Below, piece by piece: positions 10,193 through 19,414 of a stretch of 64,000 nt of DNA. The notes beneath the pieces are model-generated. The model had not been told where the DNA came from. It did no database searches and saw only the letters and a program-made list of their open reading frames with translations. The stretch is from the NCBI GenBank assembly GCA_001054945.1, contig JVKJ01000001.1, positions 186,001 through 250,000 on the forward strand, given 5' to 3'. The position numbers were made by a program, and so were the translations under genes. Position 1 is the first letter of the stretch. Every line of letters starts with the position of its first letter. Source of the DNA: Corynebacterium falsenii. GTDB lineage: Bacteria > Actinomycetota > Actinomycetes > Mycobacteriales > Mycobacteriaceae.

Positions 10193-10657
10193 TTGAGCGC
10201 CACTGAAGAATCCATCGCACTGGCCAGCACCGCCGCGCGTGCCGCCGCAGAAAAGCTGGGCGAAGACATCCTGGTGATCGATGTTTCCCAGAGGCTGGCC
10301 ATTACGGATTGCTTCGTGGTGGTGTCTGGGGATAACGAGCGTCAAGTTAACTCGATCGTCGACGAGATTGAGGACGACATTTCTCAGGAGCACGGCGTGA
10401 AGCCCACGCGCCGAGAAGGTCGAGGGGACGGCCGCTGGGTATTGCTGGACTACGGGCAGCTCGTGGTACATGCCCAGCGCAAAGACGAGCGCGAATTCTA
10501 CGCGCTGGACCGCCTGTGGCGCGATGCACCTCAGATCCCCGTCGACGGGGTAGAGCAGGTTGAACGCGGCGAGGATTGGGATGCCAGCACCGCAGAGGCA
10601 CAATCCATCGATGATCTGCCTCTGGCTGGGCCCACGCCGGACGCTGACGAGCTGTAG
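10193..10657 (+). CDS. rsfS: Ribosomal silencing factor RsfS
   Basis: Binds L14 on the 50S subunit and blocks subunit joining when nutrients are low. The 154-residue protein has the RsfS/YbeB/Iojap fold: DILVIDVSQRLAITDCFVV and GRWVLLDYGQLVVHA are characteristic. The start is TTG 10193, with AGGAAGG at 10177-10183. A tail of about 40 acidic residues follows the fold. The location after nadD is conserved over most bacteria. Confidence 0.95.
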   Translation: MSATEESIALASTAARAAAEKLGEDILVIDVSQRLAITDCFVVVSGDNERQVNSIVDEIEDDISQEHGVKPTRREGRGDGRWVLLDYGQLVVHAQRKDEREFYALDRLWRDAPQIPVDGVEQVERGEDWDASTAEAQSIDDLPLAGPTPDADEL

Positions 10658-10669
10658 CCTCACGCCCCC

Positions 10670-11437
10670 ATGTCACTTGAACGCAGACTCATTTTGATCC
10701 GCCACGGGCAGACAGAGTACAACGCCCGCGGACAAATGCAGGGGCAACTGGATACGGAGTTGTCCGCCGTGGGGGTTCAGCAGGCGAAGGCCGCCGCGCG
10801 AGCCCTGGGTGAATGGCAGGTCGGGGCGGTTATTTCCAGCGACCTGATGCGCGCCCGGGACACCGCTCAGGTGCTCGCGCAGGCGTGGGGGGTGGACGCC
10901 ACCGAGGACGCACGGCTTCGAGAGACAGATCTTGGCCGATGGCAGGGGGCTTCACACGCCGAGATCGATCGGGCCTACCCCGGACAGCGCGCATATTGGC
11001 GCCATGATCCGCGTTGGGCGCCACCGGAGGGGGAAACTCGACTTGAGGTGGCTGCGCGGGCAATGGAACTAGTCAGCCAGTTGATGGAGAGCGATGTCTT
11101 TGACCGAGGTCGCGTAGTGCTGGTGGCTCACGGCGGGACAATCACCGCTCTCACCAGCGCTTTGTTGGGAATCAGGGAAGAGGACTTCCCCATGTTTTCC
11201 GGGGTGGGCAACGTCTGCTGGGCACAGTTGGTGGCGCGGCCGAAATTCCACGCAGCAGAGGCCGATCACAGCGCGCCGGCGGTGGACGGGACCACAGTTC
11301 CACAGGTTCCCCAGGATCCTGAAAACTGGTGGCAGGATTGTCGTTGGCACCTAGAGGGGTGGAACGTGGGTACCTCGGCTGCCGCTCCCATGAGCGCCCC
11401 CAGCCCAGACGAAGGTGGAGAGGACGCGCCATCATGA
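10670..11437 (+). CDS. Histidine phosphatase (glucosyl-3-phosphoglycerate phosphatase-like)
   Basis: Phosphoglycerate-mutase-like phosphatase. The catalytic LIRHGQTEYN is at residues 8-17, the acid RETDLGRWQG lies mid-protein, and the second His is in VVLVAHGGTITAL. In Mycobacterium tuberculosis the gene in this position, after rsfS, is GpgP, which removes phosphate from glucosyl-3-phosphoglycerate. I infer the same role from position, but related enzymes act on many phosphates, so no symbol is given. The C-terminal 50 residues are low-complexity. The stop overlaps the degV start by four bases (ATGA), indicating translational coupling. Confidence 0.88.
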   Translation: MSLERRLILIRHGQTEYNARGQMQGQLDTELSAVGVQQAKAAARALGEWQVGAVISSDLMRARDTAQVLAQAWGVDATEDARLRETDLGRWQGASHAEIDRAYPGQRAYWRHDPRWAPPEGETRLEVAARAMELVSQLMESDVFDRGRVVLVAHGGTITALTSALLGIREEDFPMFSGVGNVCWAQLVARPKFHAAEADHSAPAVDGTTVPQVPQDPENWWQDCRWHLEGWNVGTSAAAPMSAPSPDEGGEDAPS

Positions 11438-12498
11438 CCGTGCACGTGGTGACAGATTCTTCGAGCTGCATTCCCTCCGAGGTGGCCGAGGAGATATCTA
11501 CCCTGACGGTGATGGATTTGTACGTCTCCGGGCAAGGAGCAGAGCGGACTACAGCTGGGCTGGGGGCATTGGAACTCACCGCGATGTATGCTCGCCTGCT
11601 GGAACGCGGAGGGGATGAGGGCGTGGTGGCTATCCACATGTCCAAAGAACTCTCCGCAACGTGGAGCAATGCCGTATCGGCCGCGGGAATCTTTGAGGGC
11701 AGCGTAAAAATTGTGGATTCCAACAGCGTCGGCATGGTGATGGGGATGGCTGCGATTCAGGGGGCTAAGGCTGCGGAGCAGGGGCACAATCTAGAAGAAG
11801 TCGCAGCGATCATCGAGCAGGTATTGAAGCGAGCGAAGCTATGGCTCTACGTCCACCGCCTCGACACTTTGCGACGAAGTGGACGACTATCTGCTGGTCA
11901 AACGCTGTTGTCGACCGCGCTGGCCATCAAGCCGATTTTGCAGCTTAGTGATGGGCGGTTGGAGCTGGCTGCCAAGACTCGAACCAAGGCCAAAGCGATG
12001 GACAAGATGGTGGCGCTGATTCGAGACTTCGTGTTGGAGGCCCGAGATAGCAATGACAGTGGAGAGCTGCGCGGCGGTGATCCCAATGATGGAGCTGAGG
12101 CTCGTGTCGAGAACGATATGAGTGTTGGTGACGCTGGTCGCGGAGGAAGCGGTGAGGGAGTTGTCGGTGCTGGCTTGGAAAGCAAGGCTGGTTCCGATGA
12201 GCTGAAGAACCTCAGGGCAGGGGCAGACCATCAATCGCCGAACGGTCATTGCGGATTCGAAGCCGATGGGGAATGCTTGGACACTACCGGGCGGTCTAGC
12301 CGTCGAGTTCACGTGGTGATTCACCAGATCGAGGCTCAGAATGACGCCGTGAATCTGCAAGAGCGGTTGCGCGCCGCCGTCGCTGAGCTTCCTGCGGAGA
12401 ACCAGATCCCGGTAGAGGTTGACGTAGTGGAAATGTCGCCAGTCGTGGCGGCGCACACCGGCCCGGGAAGCATCGGGCTTGCGGCAGCAGTGCTTTAA
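11434..12498 (+). CDS. DegV family fatty-acid-binding protein with large insert
   Basis: DegV/FakB-like proteins bind a fatty acid between two domains, in FakA systems for phosphorylation. VVTDSSSCIPSE at the N-terminus and LAIKPILQLSDGRLE and HTGPGSIGLA are the expected motifs. Residues 203-290 (about bases 12040-12303) are a Gly/Asp/Ser/Glu-rich insert absent from typical 270-290-residue family members; without it the protein would be about 266 residues. The reading frame stays open throughout. No fakA-like kinase is seen in the window. The start ATG overlaps the preceding stop. Confidence 0.9.
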   Translation: MTVHVVTDSSSCIPSEVAEEISTLTVMDLYVSGQGAERTTAGLGALELTAMYARLLERGGDEGVVAIHMSKELSATWSNAVSAAGIFEGSVKIVDSNSVGMVMGMAAIQGAKAAEQGHNLEEVAAIIEQVLKRAKLWLYVHRLDTLRRSGRLSAGQTLLSTALAIKPILQLSDGRLELAAKTRTKAKAMDKMVALIRDFVLEARDSNDSGELRGGDPNDGAEARVENDMSVGDAGRGGSGEGVVGAGLESKAGSDELKNLRAGADHQSPNGHCGFEADGECLDTTGRSSRRVHVVIHQIEAQNDAVNLQERLRAAVAELPAENQIPVEVDVVEMSPVVAAHTGPGSIGLAAAVL

Positions 12499-12516
12499 CT
12501 CCTTGATTCAAGGAGT
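12498..12516. terminator. Hairpin after degV
   Basis: ACTCCTTG-ATT-CAAGGAGT, a perfect eight-base stem starting at the last base of the degV stop codon, lies between convergent genes. It has no T-run on either strand. Confidence 0.45.
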
Positions 12517-12556
12517 ACCCGATGCAGGCGCGGGGGGCAGCCAGCGCTGATGAAGC

Positions 12557-13894
12557 CTAGCTGGCTTGGCCGCTGAATAGTTTGTAAAGGGTGACGCCCA
12601 CAAGCACGAGCCCAATAGCGCCCACGACCCAGTTGCTGGGAATATTCCGGAACCGCTGGTAGGCAGCATGGCGGCGGAATACGGCCAGTGGCAAAACGTA
12701 GACCAGCAGGGCGATGAAGATACCGCCGACCACACTGATCATGTCCAAAACGGACGGATTAGCCACGGCCACAATCGTCGTGACGATGAAGACGAAAGCA
12801 TAGATGATCAGACTGAGGGTCCGATCGGGCATGTTCTGTAGCGCGTTGGGTGCGATGGATCGAGCCAGATACTTGGTGGATTCCTCCGTGCCCAGCATGT
12901 GCCCAAAGTAGGAGGAGATGATGGCGAACATCACGATGATCGGAGCGAAGTAGGACATCAGAGGCGAGCCCGTGACGTTCGCAAAATAGGTCAGCACGGA
13001 GACGTTTTGCGAAGATGCCTCATTCATGCCGTCGGCACCCATGGCCAACACCGAAGACCACACAAACAGCATCGTGAACAGGACAAGCAGGCTGGCCGTA
13101 TACAACTCGATACGTGAGACCTGGCGCTCCGTGGCAGCCCCATGGCCACGCTGCATGTCCAGGGTGAATTGGCTGACCGCTGGCATGTGGTTAAAGGAGA
13201 AAACGAGCACCGGTAGCAGCATCGGGAGGGCCTTCAGCACGTCGGTCCATGATCCCTGGTGGAAGTGCAAGAAGCTGCCAAAATCCCAGCGCGGGATGAG
13301 GTACAGGCTGATGAAGGCCAGAGAGAAGATCAGGGGGTACGTGACCAGCTGCGTTAACCTCAGGACCATTTTCTGCCCGAAAGCAAAAGCGCCGGTCATG
13401 ATGCCAATGCAGGCGGCCGCCAGGAACCAACGATTCAGCTCCGGACCGTGCAGCTGGTTCACGATGAAGCTGTCCACGGTGTTCGTAATGCTAATCCCGT
13501 AGATCAACACGATGGGGAAAATACTGAGCCAGTATCCCACCGCGATGATGAGCCCCCACGACTGGCCGAAGAATGCGCGGGTGAGCTGCAGAACGTCCTT
13601 GCCGGGGTAGGGGGACGCACTGACGATGCGCGAGTACATCCGGTGAGACAGGAATACCAGTGGCCCGATGGCGATGGTGATCAGCAGAAGGGGCCAGAAA
13701 CCGTAACTTCCGGCGTCCAAGGGCAAAAATAAGATCCCGGCGCCCACGGCGGTGCCGAAGAGAGTGAGGACCCAAGACAGCGTGGAGCCTTTAGACTCCT
13801 GATCTTCTGACTCTTCGGGAAGAAGCACGTGATAGGCGGATTCTGGGGTCAAATCTTTGGGCCGGATGCGTCGGCGCGTGGGATCAGTGGCCAT
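12557..13894 (-). CDS. Aromatic/hydroxy amino-acid permease (HAAAP family, SdaC-like)
   Basis: Proton-coupled amino-acid carrier in the inner membrane, probably for serine, threonine or an aromatic amino acid. About eleven hydrophobic segments follow a 40-residue polar N-terminus. The first helix reads TLFGTAVGAGILFLPLDAG, the conserved AVGAGxLxLP signature of this superfamily, and the motif SFNHMPAVSQF in the middle matches serine transporters. At 445 residues it is full length. It is transcribed opposite to the surrounding degV and comEA genes, so it is its own unit. A candidate -10 (TAGAGT on the minus strand, 13962-13967) gives a leader of about 60 bases. Confidence 0.85.
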   Translation of the reverse strand: MATDPTRRRIRPKDLTPESAYHVLLPEESEDQESKGSTLSWVLTLFGTAVGAGILFLPLDAGSYGFWPLLLITIAIGPLVFLSHRMYSRIVSASPYPGKDVLQLTRAFFGQSWGLIIAVGYWLSIFPIVLIYGISITNTVDSFIVNQLHGPELNRWFLAAACIGIMTGAFAFGQKMVLRLTQLVTYPLIFSLAFISLYLIPRWDFGSFLHFHQGSWTDVLKALPMLLPVLVFSFNHMPAVSQFTLDMQRGHGAATERQVSRIELYTASLLVLFTMLFVWSSVLAMGADGMNEASSQNVSVLTYFANVTGSPLMSYFAPIIVMFAIISSYFGHMLGTEESTKYLARSIAPNALQNMPDRTLSLIIYAFVFIVTTIVAVANPSVLDMISVVGGIFIALLVYVLPLAVFRRHAAYQRFRNIPSNWVVGAIGLVLVGVTLYKLFSGQAS

Positions 13895-14181
13895 GAAGAT
13901 CTTTCTAATTGGTCATTGTGGACAGCGGCCGGTGGGCCTCATTCACAGTAAGGTTTTCTGCACTCTAGGGCAGGGCATTTTCGAGAATGTTGAACAATTA
14001 TTGCCGGGTAAGGGTATCACTTACCAACTCCTTAGGCTCTCAACCAGCGGAGACAAGATGGGGCACAGAAAGCCACACATATGGTGAACAGATCCGAGTT
14101 ATCCCCAAACATTGATAAATGCACAACCTCCTGGACTGTTTTGATCCACTCAGCTGAGGCTCGATTGAGAAACGTGGTTTA
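13895..14181. other. Divergent intergenic region, permease/comEA
   Basis: These 287 bases hold no gene that I can support. The left part carries the likely permease promoter (TAGAGT complement at 13962-13967). The right part is AT-richer than the neighbouring genes and should hold the comEA promoter, but no convincing -35/-10 pair or SD is visible. Confidence 0.4.
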
Positions 14182-15141
14182 TTGCCGGGCGTGGGTGGGA
14201 TCAAATCACAGCAGCAGGCATCGAAGAAACGGCTTCACGATCGTGTGATGCAACTGGCGCAACCAATGCCAGGGCACGAAGTCACGGCCGTTGATTACGA
14301 AACCCGGGTGTCCATGACCCCGGTCTCCTCGAGAGCTGTGGTTGCGGTGGTCAGTGTGATCGCCGTTGCTCTTGGGCTGATCATAGGTTTGAGGTGGGCC
14401 TTTGACGCCGACGATGCACATGGAGCTGACAGCGACCTCTTGGCGGCAGTACCCAGAGAAAGTTCGGCAGCATCACCGAGCGGTTCCGCGGAGAAGCACG
14501 GGGTTGGTTCAGGGAAGGACACTGAATCCGCGCGCAGAGCTGAGGGGGAGGCGAGTGGCCGTGACAGCGAGACTTCTCAATCTGCAGCAGATCAATCGGT
14601 GGTGATCTCCATCCAAGGGTTAGTGAAAGCGCCGGGGCTTTTGCGAGTCACGGCAGAGACGCGCATTGGCGAGGCTATTACCTTGGCGGGCGGGCCAGTC
14701 CCACCCGCGAATATCACCAATATCAACCTTGCCCAGCTTGTCAGCGACGGAACTCAAGTGGTGGTCGATGAGCACGGATCATCGTTGGCGGGCCCTGGAC
14801 CTGTTGATTCGGCGCCTGGCGGAGCCAGTGCGGCAGGGCGTCAAAGTCCAAGCAATGGAGCAGTTGGCGGCGCCATGGGGAGTGAGAGAGCAGGCAACGG
14901 GCCCACAGGGAAAAACCTTGCGGGCGGTGGACCAGCGTCGTCCAAACCCGGAACGGTGAATTTGAACTCAGCCACCCCAGCGGAGCTCGAGACCATTCGT
15001 GGCATTGGACCCGCCACCGCTGAGGCCATCATTTCCTACCGCGAGTCCCATGGACCATTCACAAGTGTGGAACAACTTCAAGAAGTCCGAGGCATCGGTC
15101 CGGCAAAGTTTGAGGCTATGAAGGATGCTGTCACCGTCTAA
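14182..15141 (+). CDS. comEA: ComEA-type DNA-binding protein
   Basis: Membrane-anchored receptor for double-stranded DNA in competence systems. One membrane helix lies near residues 52-76 (AVVAVVSVIAVALGLIIG); a polar linker leads to an SLBB domain (VSIQGLVKAPGLLRV) and, after a Gly/Ser/Pro-rich linker, a tandem helix-hairpin-helix (VNLNSATPAELETIRGIG and EVRGIGPAKFEAMKDAV). The start is uncertain: TTG 14182 has no SD; ATG 14248 is an alternative. The gene overlaps comEC by 17 bases, so the two are translated together. Confidence 0.88.
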   Translation: MPGVGGIKSQQQASKKRLHDRVMQLAQPMPGHEVTAVDYETRVSMTPVSSRAVVAVVSVIAVALGLIIGLRWAFDADDAHGADSDLLAAVPRESSAASPSGSAEKHGVGSGKDTESARRAEGEASGRDSETSQSAADQSVVISIQGLVKAPGLLRVTAETRIGEAITLAGGPVPPANITNINLAQLVSDGTQVVVDEHGSSLAGPGPVDSAPGGASAAGRQSPSNGAVGGAMGSERAGNGPTGKNLAGGGPASSKPGTVNLNSATPAELETIRGIGPATAEAIISYRESHGPFTSVEQLQEVRGIGPAKFEAMKDAVTV

Positions 15142-17329
15142 CCGCCGAGTGCTTCCGAGAGTTCAGTCCTCGTGGGGTGGACAGCCGGCCAGAATTAGCT
15201 ACACACCGTCTCCGTTGGACCTAGACCCTCACTCACCCGATGCCATTAGGGCCCGCCGAGGAGCAGACTTTCGACTGGTGCCGATCGCTGCGGCGGCGTG
15301 GGCTGCGGCTTCCTTGGAATTACATGTCCGCGAACACCCGTGGCTTTTTCCTGGGCTCTTCGTGCTTTTTACATTGGGGTTAATCGTCAACGGGCGGCGA
15401 CGTCTCCGTGGGAGCGTGCAGCGCATGTGGCCAACCGTGCTGGCAGCAAGCACCATTGCCACGGTGGTCCAAGGGCTGACTGCTTTAAGGATCGAGCGGG
15501 TGAACCACGGCTCAATGATGGGCGAGTTGGTGCGGACCGGCAGGGCTGAGTACACCGGTGAGGCACAGGTCTGTGGACCATCGCGGATTCTGGATAGCGG
15601 CAGCATGATGATTCCCGTGCGTCTTCCACAGCTGGGAGACGTGCCGCTCTTTATTCGCCCAGACTCGATGGCGGACATCTCCAAGAAGTCGGAACTCGAC
15701 CACATGGATGCCGGAAGCACGATTTCTCTATCCGCCAATCTACGACTCTCAGATCGCCCAGAGGTGGCGCCAGTCATGCTTTCAGCACGTGGGCAACCCC
15801 ACGTGAGTGAGCCTGCGACGGGGATGTGGGCTCTCACTTCCCACCTGCGGAGATCCTTGGGACAGGCAGCAGCGGCCATGCCAGGTCGCAGTGGCGAGCT
15901 CATTCCTGGGATGGTGGTGGGAGATACGTCGGGGCAGAATGCTCAGACCACCAATGACATGGTGATCACAGGGCTGAGCCACCTCTCGGCAGTCAGCGGA
16001 TCCAACGTAGCGATTGTTGCCGCCAGCACGATGATTGCGGGCTCGTTGATTACTCCGAACCCACGACGAACAGCGCCTCTGGCGATCACAGCTGTTGTCG
16101 TGTTTTTGGCAGTGGTGGGGCCAGATCCCAGCGTGGTGCGCGCAACGGTCATGGGGCTGGTCGGGCTGGTCGCCATGATCAAGGCCTCATGGAGTGATTC
16201 TTTCGCCGCGGCCAGTGTAGCAGTGATTGCGATGATGCTGTGGGATCCCGACGTGGCCACGGACTACGCCTTTAGTCTCTCCGTCGCCGCAACGGTGGGG
16301 ATCATCGGCTTGTCTCCCATCGTGTGTGTCCGCCTGGAACATCACTTCCAGCGATTCGTGATGCATCGATGGGGGAGAATGCCACGAGAAGTTGAGATCA
16401 GGGCAATTCGTGTGTTCGGGGTGTCGATGGTGGCGGACTGTGTAACGGCTCCCATCATCGTGCACATGACGGGGATTATCTCTCCGACGGCAATCATGGC
16501 GAATATCCTCGTCAGCCCCGCTGTGCCACCCATCACGGTGATTGGGTTGATCGCATCCGTGCTGGCCAGCGTGCTGGCATTGGCTCACTGTTCCCTGGAA
16601 CCGGCCTCCTGGTTGTTGATGCTCGTGGCGATACCTGAGGCATGGATTCGCGCTGTTGCCCATACGCTCAGCCAGGTGTGGATCATTCGCACCCCGGGAG
16701 GCGGATGGTGGGCCGCAGTGTGGGCGGCGATCGTGCTTCTGGCTCTGGCAACGCTGCTGCATGCAGCTCGATTCACAGAAGTCCGGAGTCACGCGACAGG
16801 ATCTAGCACGGCAACCAGATGGCGTGGTCTGTTGAACCTCGGGTGGATGTCTGTGGCGCTTGCTTCGGTATGCGCGGTGGGTGCCGGGCAAGTTGGCGTC
16901 CAACCTTATGACCAACAGTCACACCGAATGACCGATGACTTGAGCCATGTGGACGGGTGGCTGGCGGTGGTGTGTCGCGGCTCTGACGGGGGACTGCAGG
17001 TGCACGTCGCCGGCCTCGGGCTGCCGAGCGGATGCGCGACTCAAGCCGGCGAACCGGACCCGGCAGCGGCTGGTGCGCACCAGCACGTCACTCCAACGCC
17101 GCCCAGCCCGCCTCATATCGTGGTGGTGGACAACGACAAAGAAGCGCTCACCGAATCCGCTGATGCAATTCGGCGGGGCGTCGACCCAGCTCGCATAGGA
17201 ATCGTCGTGAAATCCTGCGGGAAGAACCACAACCGGCGAAGCTCAACACCGGAAAACATCCCTGTGGCCTATCCCTGCAGAGATCCAGTCAGCGTCATCG
17301 CGCCGGGGAAGGTATACCGCGGAGGATGA
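15125..17329 (+). CDS. comEC: ComEC/Rec2 DNA-uptake channel, without metallo-beta-lactamase domain
   Basis: Polytopic channel thought to carry single-stranded DNA across the membrane. An N-terminal membrane pair is followed by an OB-like extracellular region (residues about 115-230) and the competence domain with LSAVSGSNVAIV (about 284). There are ten or so helices in all. The C-terminal 150 residues are soluble but carry no HxHxDH motif, so the nuclease-like metallo-beta-lactamase domain of Bacillus ComEC is missing. Short actinobacterial ComEC proteins share this. The ATG at 15125 lies inside the end of comEA. Confidence 0.88.
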   Translation: MLSPSNRRVLPRVQSSWGGQPARISYTPSPLDLDPHSPDAIRARRGADFRLVPIAAAAWAAASLELHVREHPWLFPGLFVLFTLGLIVNGRRRLRGSVQRMWPTVLAASTIATVVQGLTALRIERVNHGSMMGELVRTGRAEYTGEAQVCGPSRILDSGSMMIPVRLPQLGDVPLFIRPDSMADISKKSELDHMDAGSTISLSANLRLSDRPEVAPVMLSARGQPHVSEPATGMWALTSHLRRSLGQAAAAMPGRSGELIPGMVVGDTSGQNAQTTNDMVITGLSHLSAVSGSNVAIVAASTMIAGSLITPNPRRTAPLAITAVVVFLAVVGPDPSVVRATVMGLVGLVAMIKASWSDSFAAASVAVIAMMLWDPDVATDYAFSLSVAATVGIIGLSPIVCVRLEHHFQRFVMHRWGRMPREVEIRAIRVFGVSMVADCVTAPIIVHMTGIISPTAIMANILVSPAVPPITVIGLIASVLASVLALAHCSLEPASWLLMLVAIPEAWIRAVAHTLSQVWIIRTPGGGWWAAVWAAIVLLALATLLHAARFTEVRSHATGSSTATRWRGLLNLGWMSVALASVCAVGAGQVGVQPYDQQSHRMTDDLSHVDGWLAVVCRGSDGGLQVHVAGLGLPSGCATQAGEPDPAAAGAHQHVTPTPPSPPHIVVVDNDKEALTESADAIRRGVDPARIGIVVKSCGKNHNRRSSTPENIPVAYPCRDPVSVIAPGKVYRGG

Positions 17330-17414
17330 GCAATCTCGGAAGGTGAACAATCGAATCGGCTCGTCGGCCAATCCACCCGGGCGTCTGGCCGACCCCGATC
17401 GGCCAACACTGTCG

Positions 17415-17423
17415 TGGCATGAT
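17415..17423 (+). promoter_or_regulatory. Possible extended -10 of holA (leaderless)
   Basis: TGG plus CATGAT ends six bases before the holA ATG, the same TGG-CAT arrangement as upstream of proB. The match to consensus is modest, and no -35 is visible. Confidence 0.35.
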
Positions 17424-17429
17424 CGAGCC

Positions 17430-18383
17430 ATGGCAGTTGCACAGACCAACCTCATCGTCGGTACCGAAGACTTCCTGGCAGAACGGCGGCGTCAAGAAGT
17501 CGTCGCTGCGGCCCGGAAAGAGGCAGGCAATGAGGAAGTGCCGGTGGAGATGCACAAAACTTCAGAGCTCAACGAACCCGAGCTCGCGGAACTACTCAGC
17601 CCGTCGCTGTTCGCGGAAAACCGGATCATCTTCATTACTGGCGTGGAAGAGGCGGGCAAGGAAGTCGTGTCTTTGTTGGAGGAGGCAATCAAGCACCCCG
17701 CTGACGGCATCGTCCTGATCATCCGGCATACCGGAAAGGGGCGGAACAAGAAGCTCGTCACCGCATGGCCGAAGTTGGGGATGACAGTTCTCAATGCCGG
17801 CGAGCTCAAGGGGAGGGAGAAGAACGCATTCATCGACCAGGAATTCCGCCGACTGGGCACCCGGGTCAGCCCTGACGTTGTGGAGGAACTCCTGGACGGG
17901 GTGGGAGGGGACCTCCGAGAATTGTCCAGTGCTATCAGCCAACTCGTCGCTGATACCGACGGGAAAGTCACCCCAGCCGAGGTGCGCAAATACTACCGGG
18001 GCAAGGCAGAGGTCAGCGGCTTTGATATCGCAGACTTCGCTGTCACCGGACAGAAGGAACGCGCCGTCGCGTCCGCCCGCCGGGCGCTGCAGCTCGGAGA
18101 GGCCCCCGTCCTCATCGCCAGCGCGCTCTCCCAATCGGTGAGCGGGATCTCCAAGGTCGCCGGCGCGGGGCCGATCGACCCGCGCAGGCAGGCGGCGGAA
18201 TTCGGAATGCCGCCGTGGAAGCTAGAAAAGCTCATTCGCATCGCCCGCCGGTGGTCGCCCGCCGCTGTCTCGCAGGCCGTCCAGGTCACCGCTGAGTTGG
18301 ACGCCGGCGTCAAAGGCCACAGCTATGACATGGATTTTGCCGTGGAACAAGCGGTCCGGAAAATCGCAGACCTCGCCGGTTAG
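17430..18383 (+). CDS. holA: DNA polymerase III subunit delta
   Basis: Clamp-loader subunit that opens the beta ring on DNA during replication. The 317-residue protein has the HolA order: a P-loop-like N-terminal domain with VGTEDFLAERRR, LFAENRIIFITGVEEAG, a lid domain, and a C-terminal collar helix domain (GEAPVLIASALSQ, then MPPWKLEKLIRIARRWSP). The in-frame TTG/GTG codons upstream of 17430 would add unconserved residues; I prefer ATG 17430. It follows comEC, the conserved order in mycobacteria. Its end overlaps the end of the opposing gene by four bases. Confidence 0.95.
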   Translation: MAVAQTNLIVGTEDFLAERRRQEVVAAARKEAGNEEVPVEMHKTSELNEPELAELLSPSLFAENRIIFITGVEEAGKEVVSLLEEAIKHPADGIVLIIRHTGKGRNKKLVTAWPKLGMTVLNAGELKGREKNAFIDQEFRRLGTRVSPDVVEELLDGVGGDLRELSSAISQLVADTDGKVTPAEVRKYYRGKAEVSGFDIADFAVTGQKERAVASARRALQLGEAPVLIASALSQSVSGISKVAGAGPIDPRRQAAEFGMPPWKLEKLIRIARRWSPAAVSQAVQVTAELDAGVKGHSYDMDFAVEQAVRKIADLAG

Positions 18384-19414
18384 TTTTGGCCGAAGCCATA
18401 CCACGTGCCCGTGTGGATGGCCTTGTTGTAACGATCTTCAAAAACGTATTCCCGGGGATCTTCCCAGGACTTGCCCTGGGGAAGGTGAGCTCCGATCAAA
18501 GCGCCCGTGAGCGAGGCTCGGGTATTGCGATTTCCCGTCCAGTTCACAGCCACGTGGAGGAAGTCGTGCGGATCGAATTGGTCCGTGTGATCCAGGTACA
18601 ACTGGGTTAGAAGCAGCGCGCTCGCGGTACAGGACCCCGCGTCCCACGCCTTTCCGAAAATCTGCTGAAGCTTTCGGTGGTCCCGGTATAGCGCCTCGAA
18701 GTCACCGTCCGCCAAGATCGGTGAGAAGACGTTGCGGACTTCCTGCACGCGGCCGATCATTTCGTTCAACGGGATGTCAGCTCCGCGGAGATTCTTGATC
18801 TTTGAGGTGTGAAGATCCTCAATGATCTCGCTCTTTTCGTCGTCGCTCAACAGTGCGTCGTCATCGAAGTTGGGATCGCCAGCCATGCCGCTGGCCACAT
18901 CCAGCAGGTCGCTACCCACCTCCGCAGCAAAGGCGCAGCCCAACATCGCTGCGGCTGCCCTGGTTAACCCGGAGTCATGCGTCAGGGATGCTTGGTAGAC
19001 CGACCACCCCACCGCGGCGCCCGCTGGCGCCAGTAAACCAGAGGCGGATACGCGCATGATCCCGCCGGAGCCACCAGAGCGGGTTGCCACGCTCGCCCAC
19101 CTCTCGGCACCCATCTCATTGAGCCGGTGCAAGGCGCTGGTATTGGACATGCCCGGATGCCGATCGAAATCCCGATCCAGGAAGTATGCCAGGAACTGAG
19201 TGGCGATCTCCTCCATTCCGTCATTGACATCCAACTGTCGGCGATCGATATACCGCATGGCCGTGGACAGTGCGAGGGTCATCTGGGTGTCGTCGCTGAT
19301 CACCAAGTCCTCGGGGAGTGGAGTCCGTTCCAGCTGCGGTGCCTCCTGATGGATATAGCCCCACGCATCGCCCAGGGCCGTGCCCAGCAGTGCTGACTGG
19401 AAACGTCTTTTCAT
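18380..19414 (-). CDS. ADP-ribosylglycohydrolase family protein with altered metal site
   Basis: The family removes ADP-ribose from proteins or related substrates with two Mg ions. The N-terminus (QSALLGTALGDAWGY) and the first metal motif SDDTQMTLAL are normal. The second motif, usually GDTDT or GDADT in the C-terminal part, reads TGNRNTRASLTGALIGA here, so both Asp ligands are Asn. The total is 344 residues, near family size. ATG 19414 follows AGGAGGAG; GTG 19417 is equally placed. Activity is therefore doubtful: the protein may bind rather than hydrolyse, or use one metal. Confidence 0.85.
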   Translation of the reverse strand: MKRRFQSALLGTALGDAWGYIHQEAPQLERTPLPEDLVISDDTQMTLALSTAMRYIDRRQLDVNDGMEEIATQFLAYFLDRDFDRHPGMSNTSALHRLNEMGAERWASVATRSGGSGGIMRVSASGLLAPAGAAVGWSVYQASLTHDSGLTRAAAAMLGCAFAAEVGSDLLDVASGMAGDPNFDDDALLSDDEKSEIIEDLHTSKIKNLRGADIPLNEMIGRVQEVRNVFSPILADGDFEALYRDHRKLQQIFGKAWDAGSCTASALLLTQLYLDHTDQFDPHDFLHVAVNWTGNRNTRASLTGALIGAHLPQGKSWEDPREYVFEDRYNKAIHTGTWYGFGQN

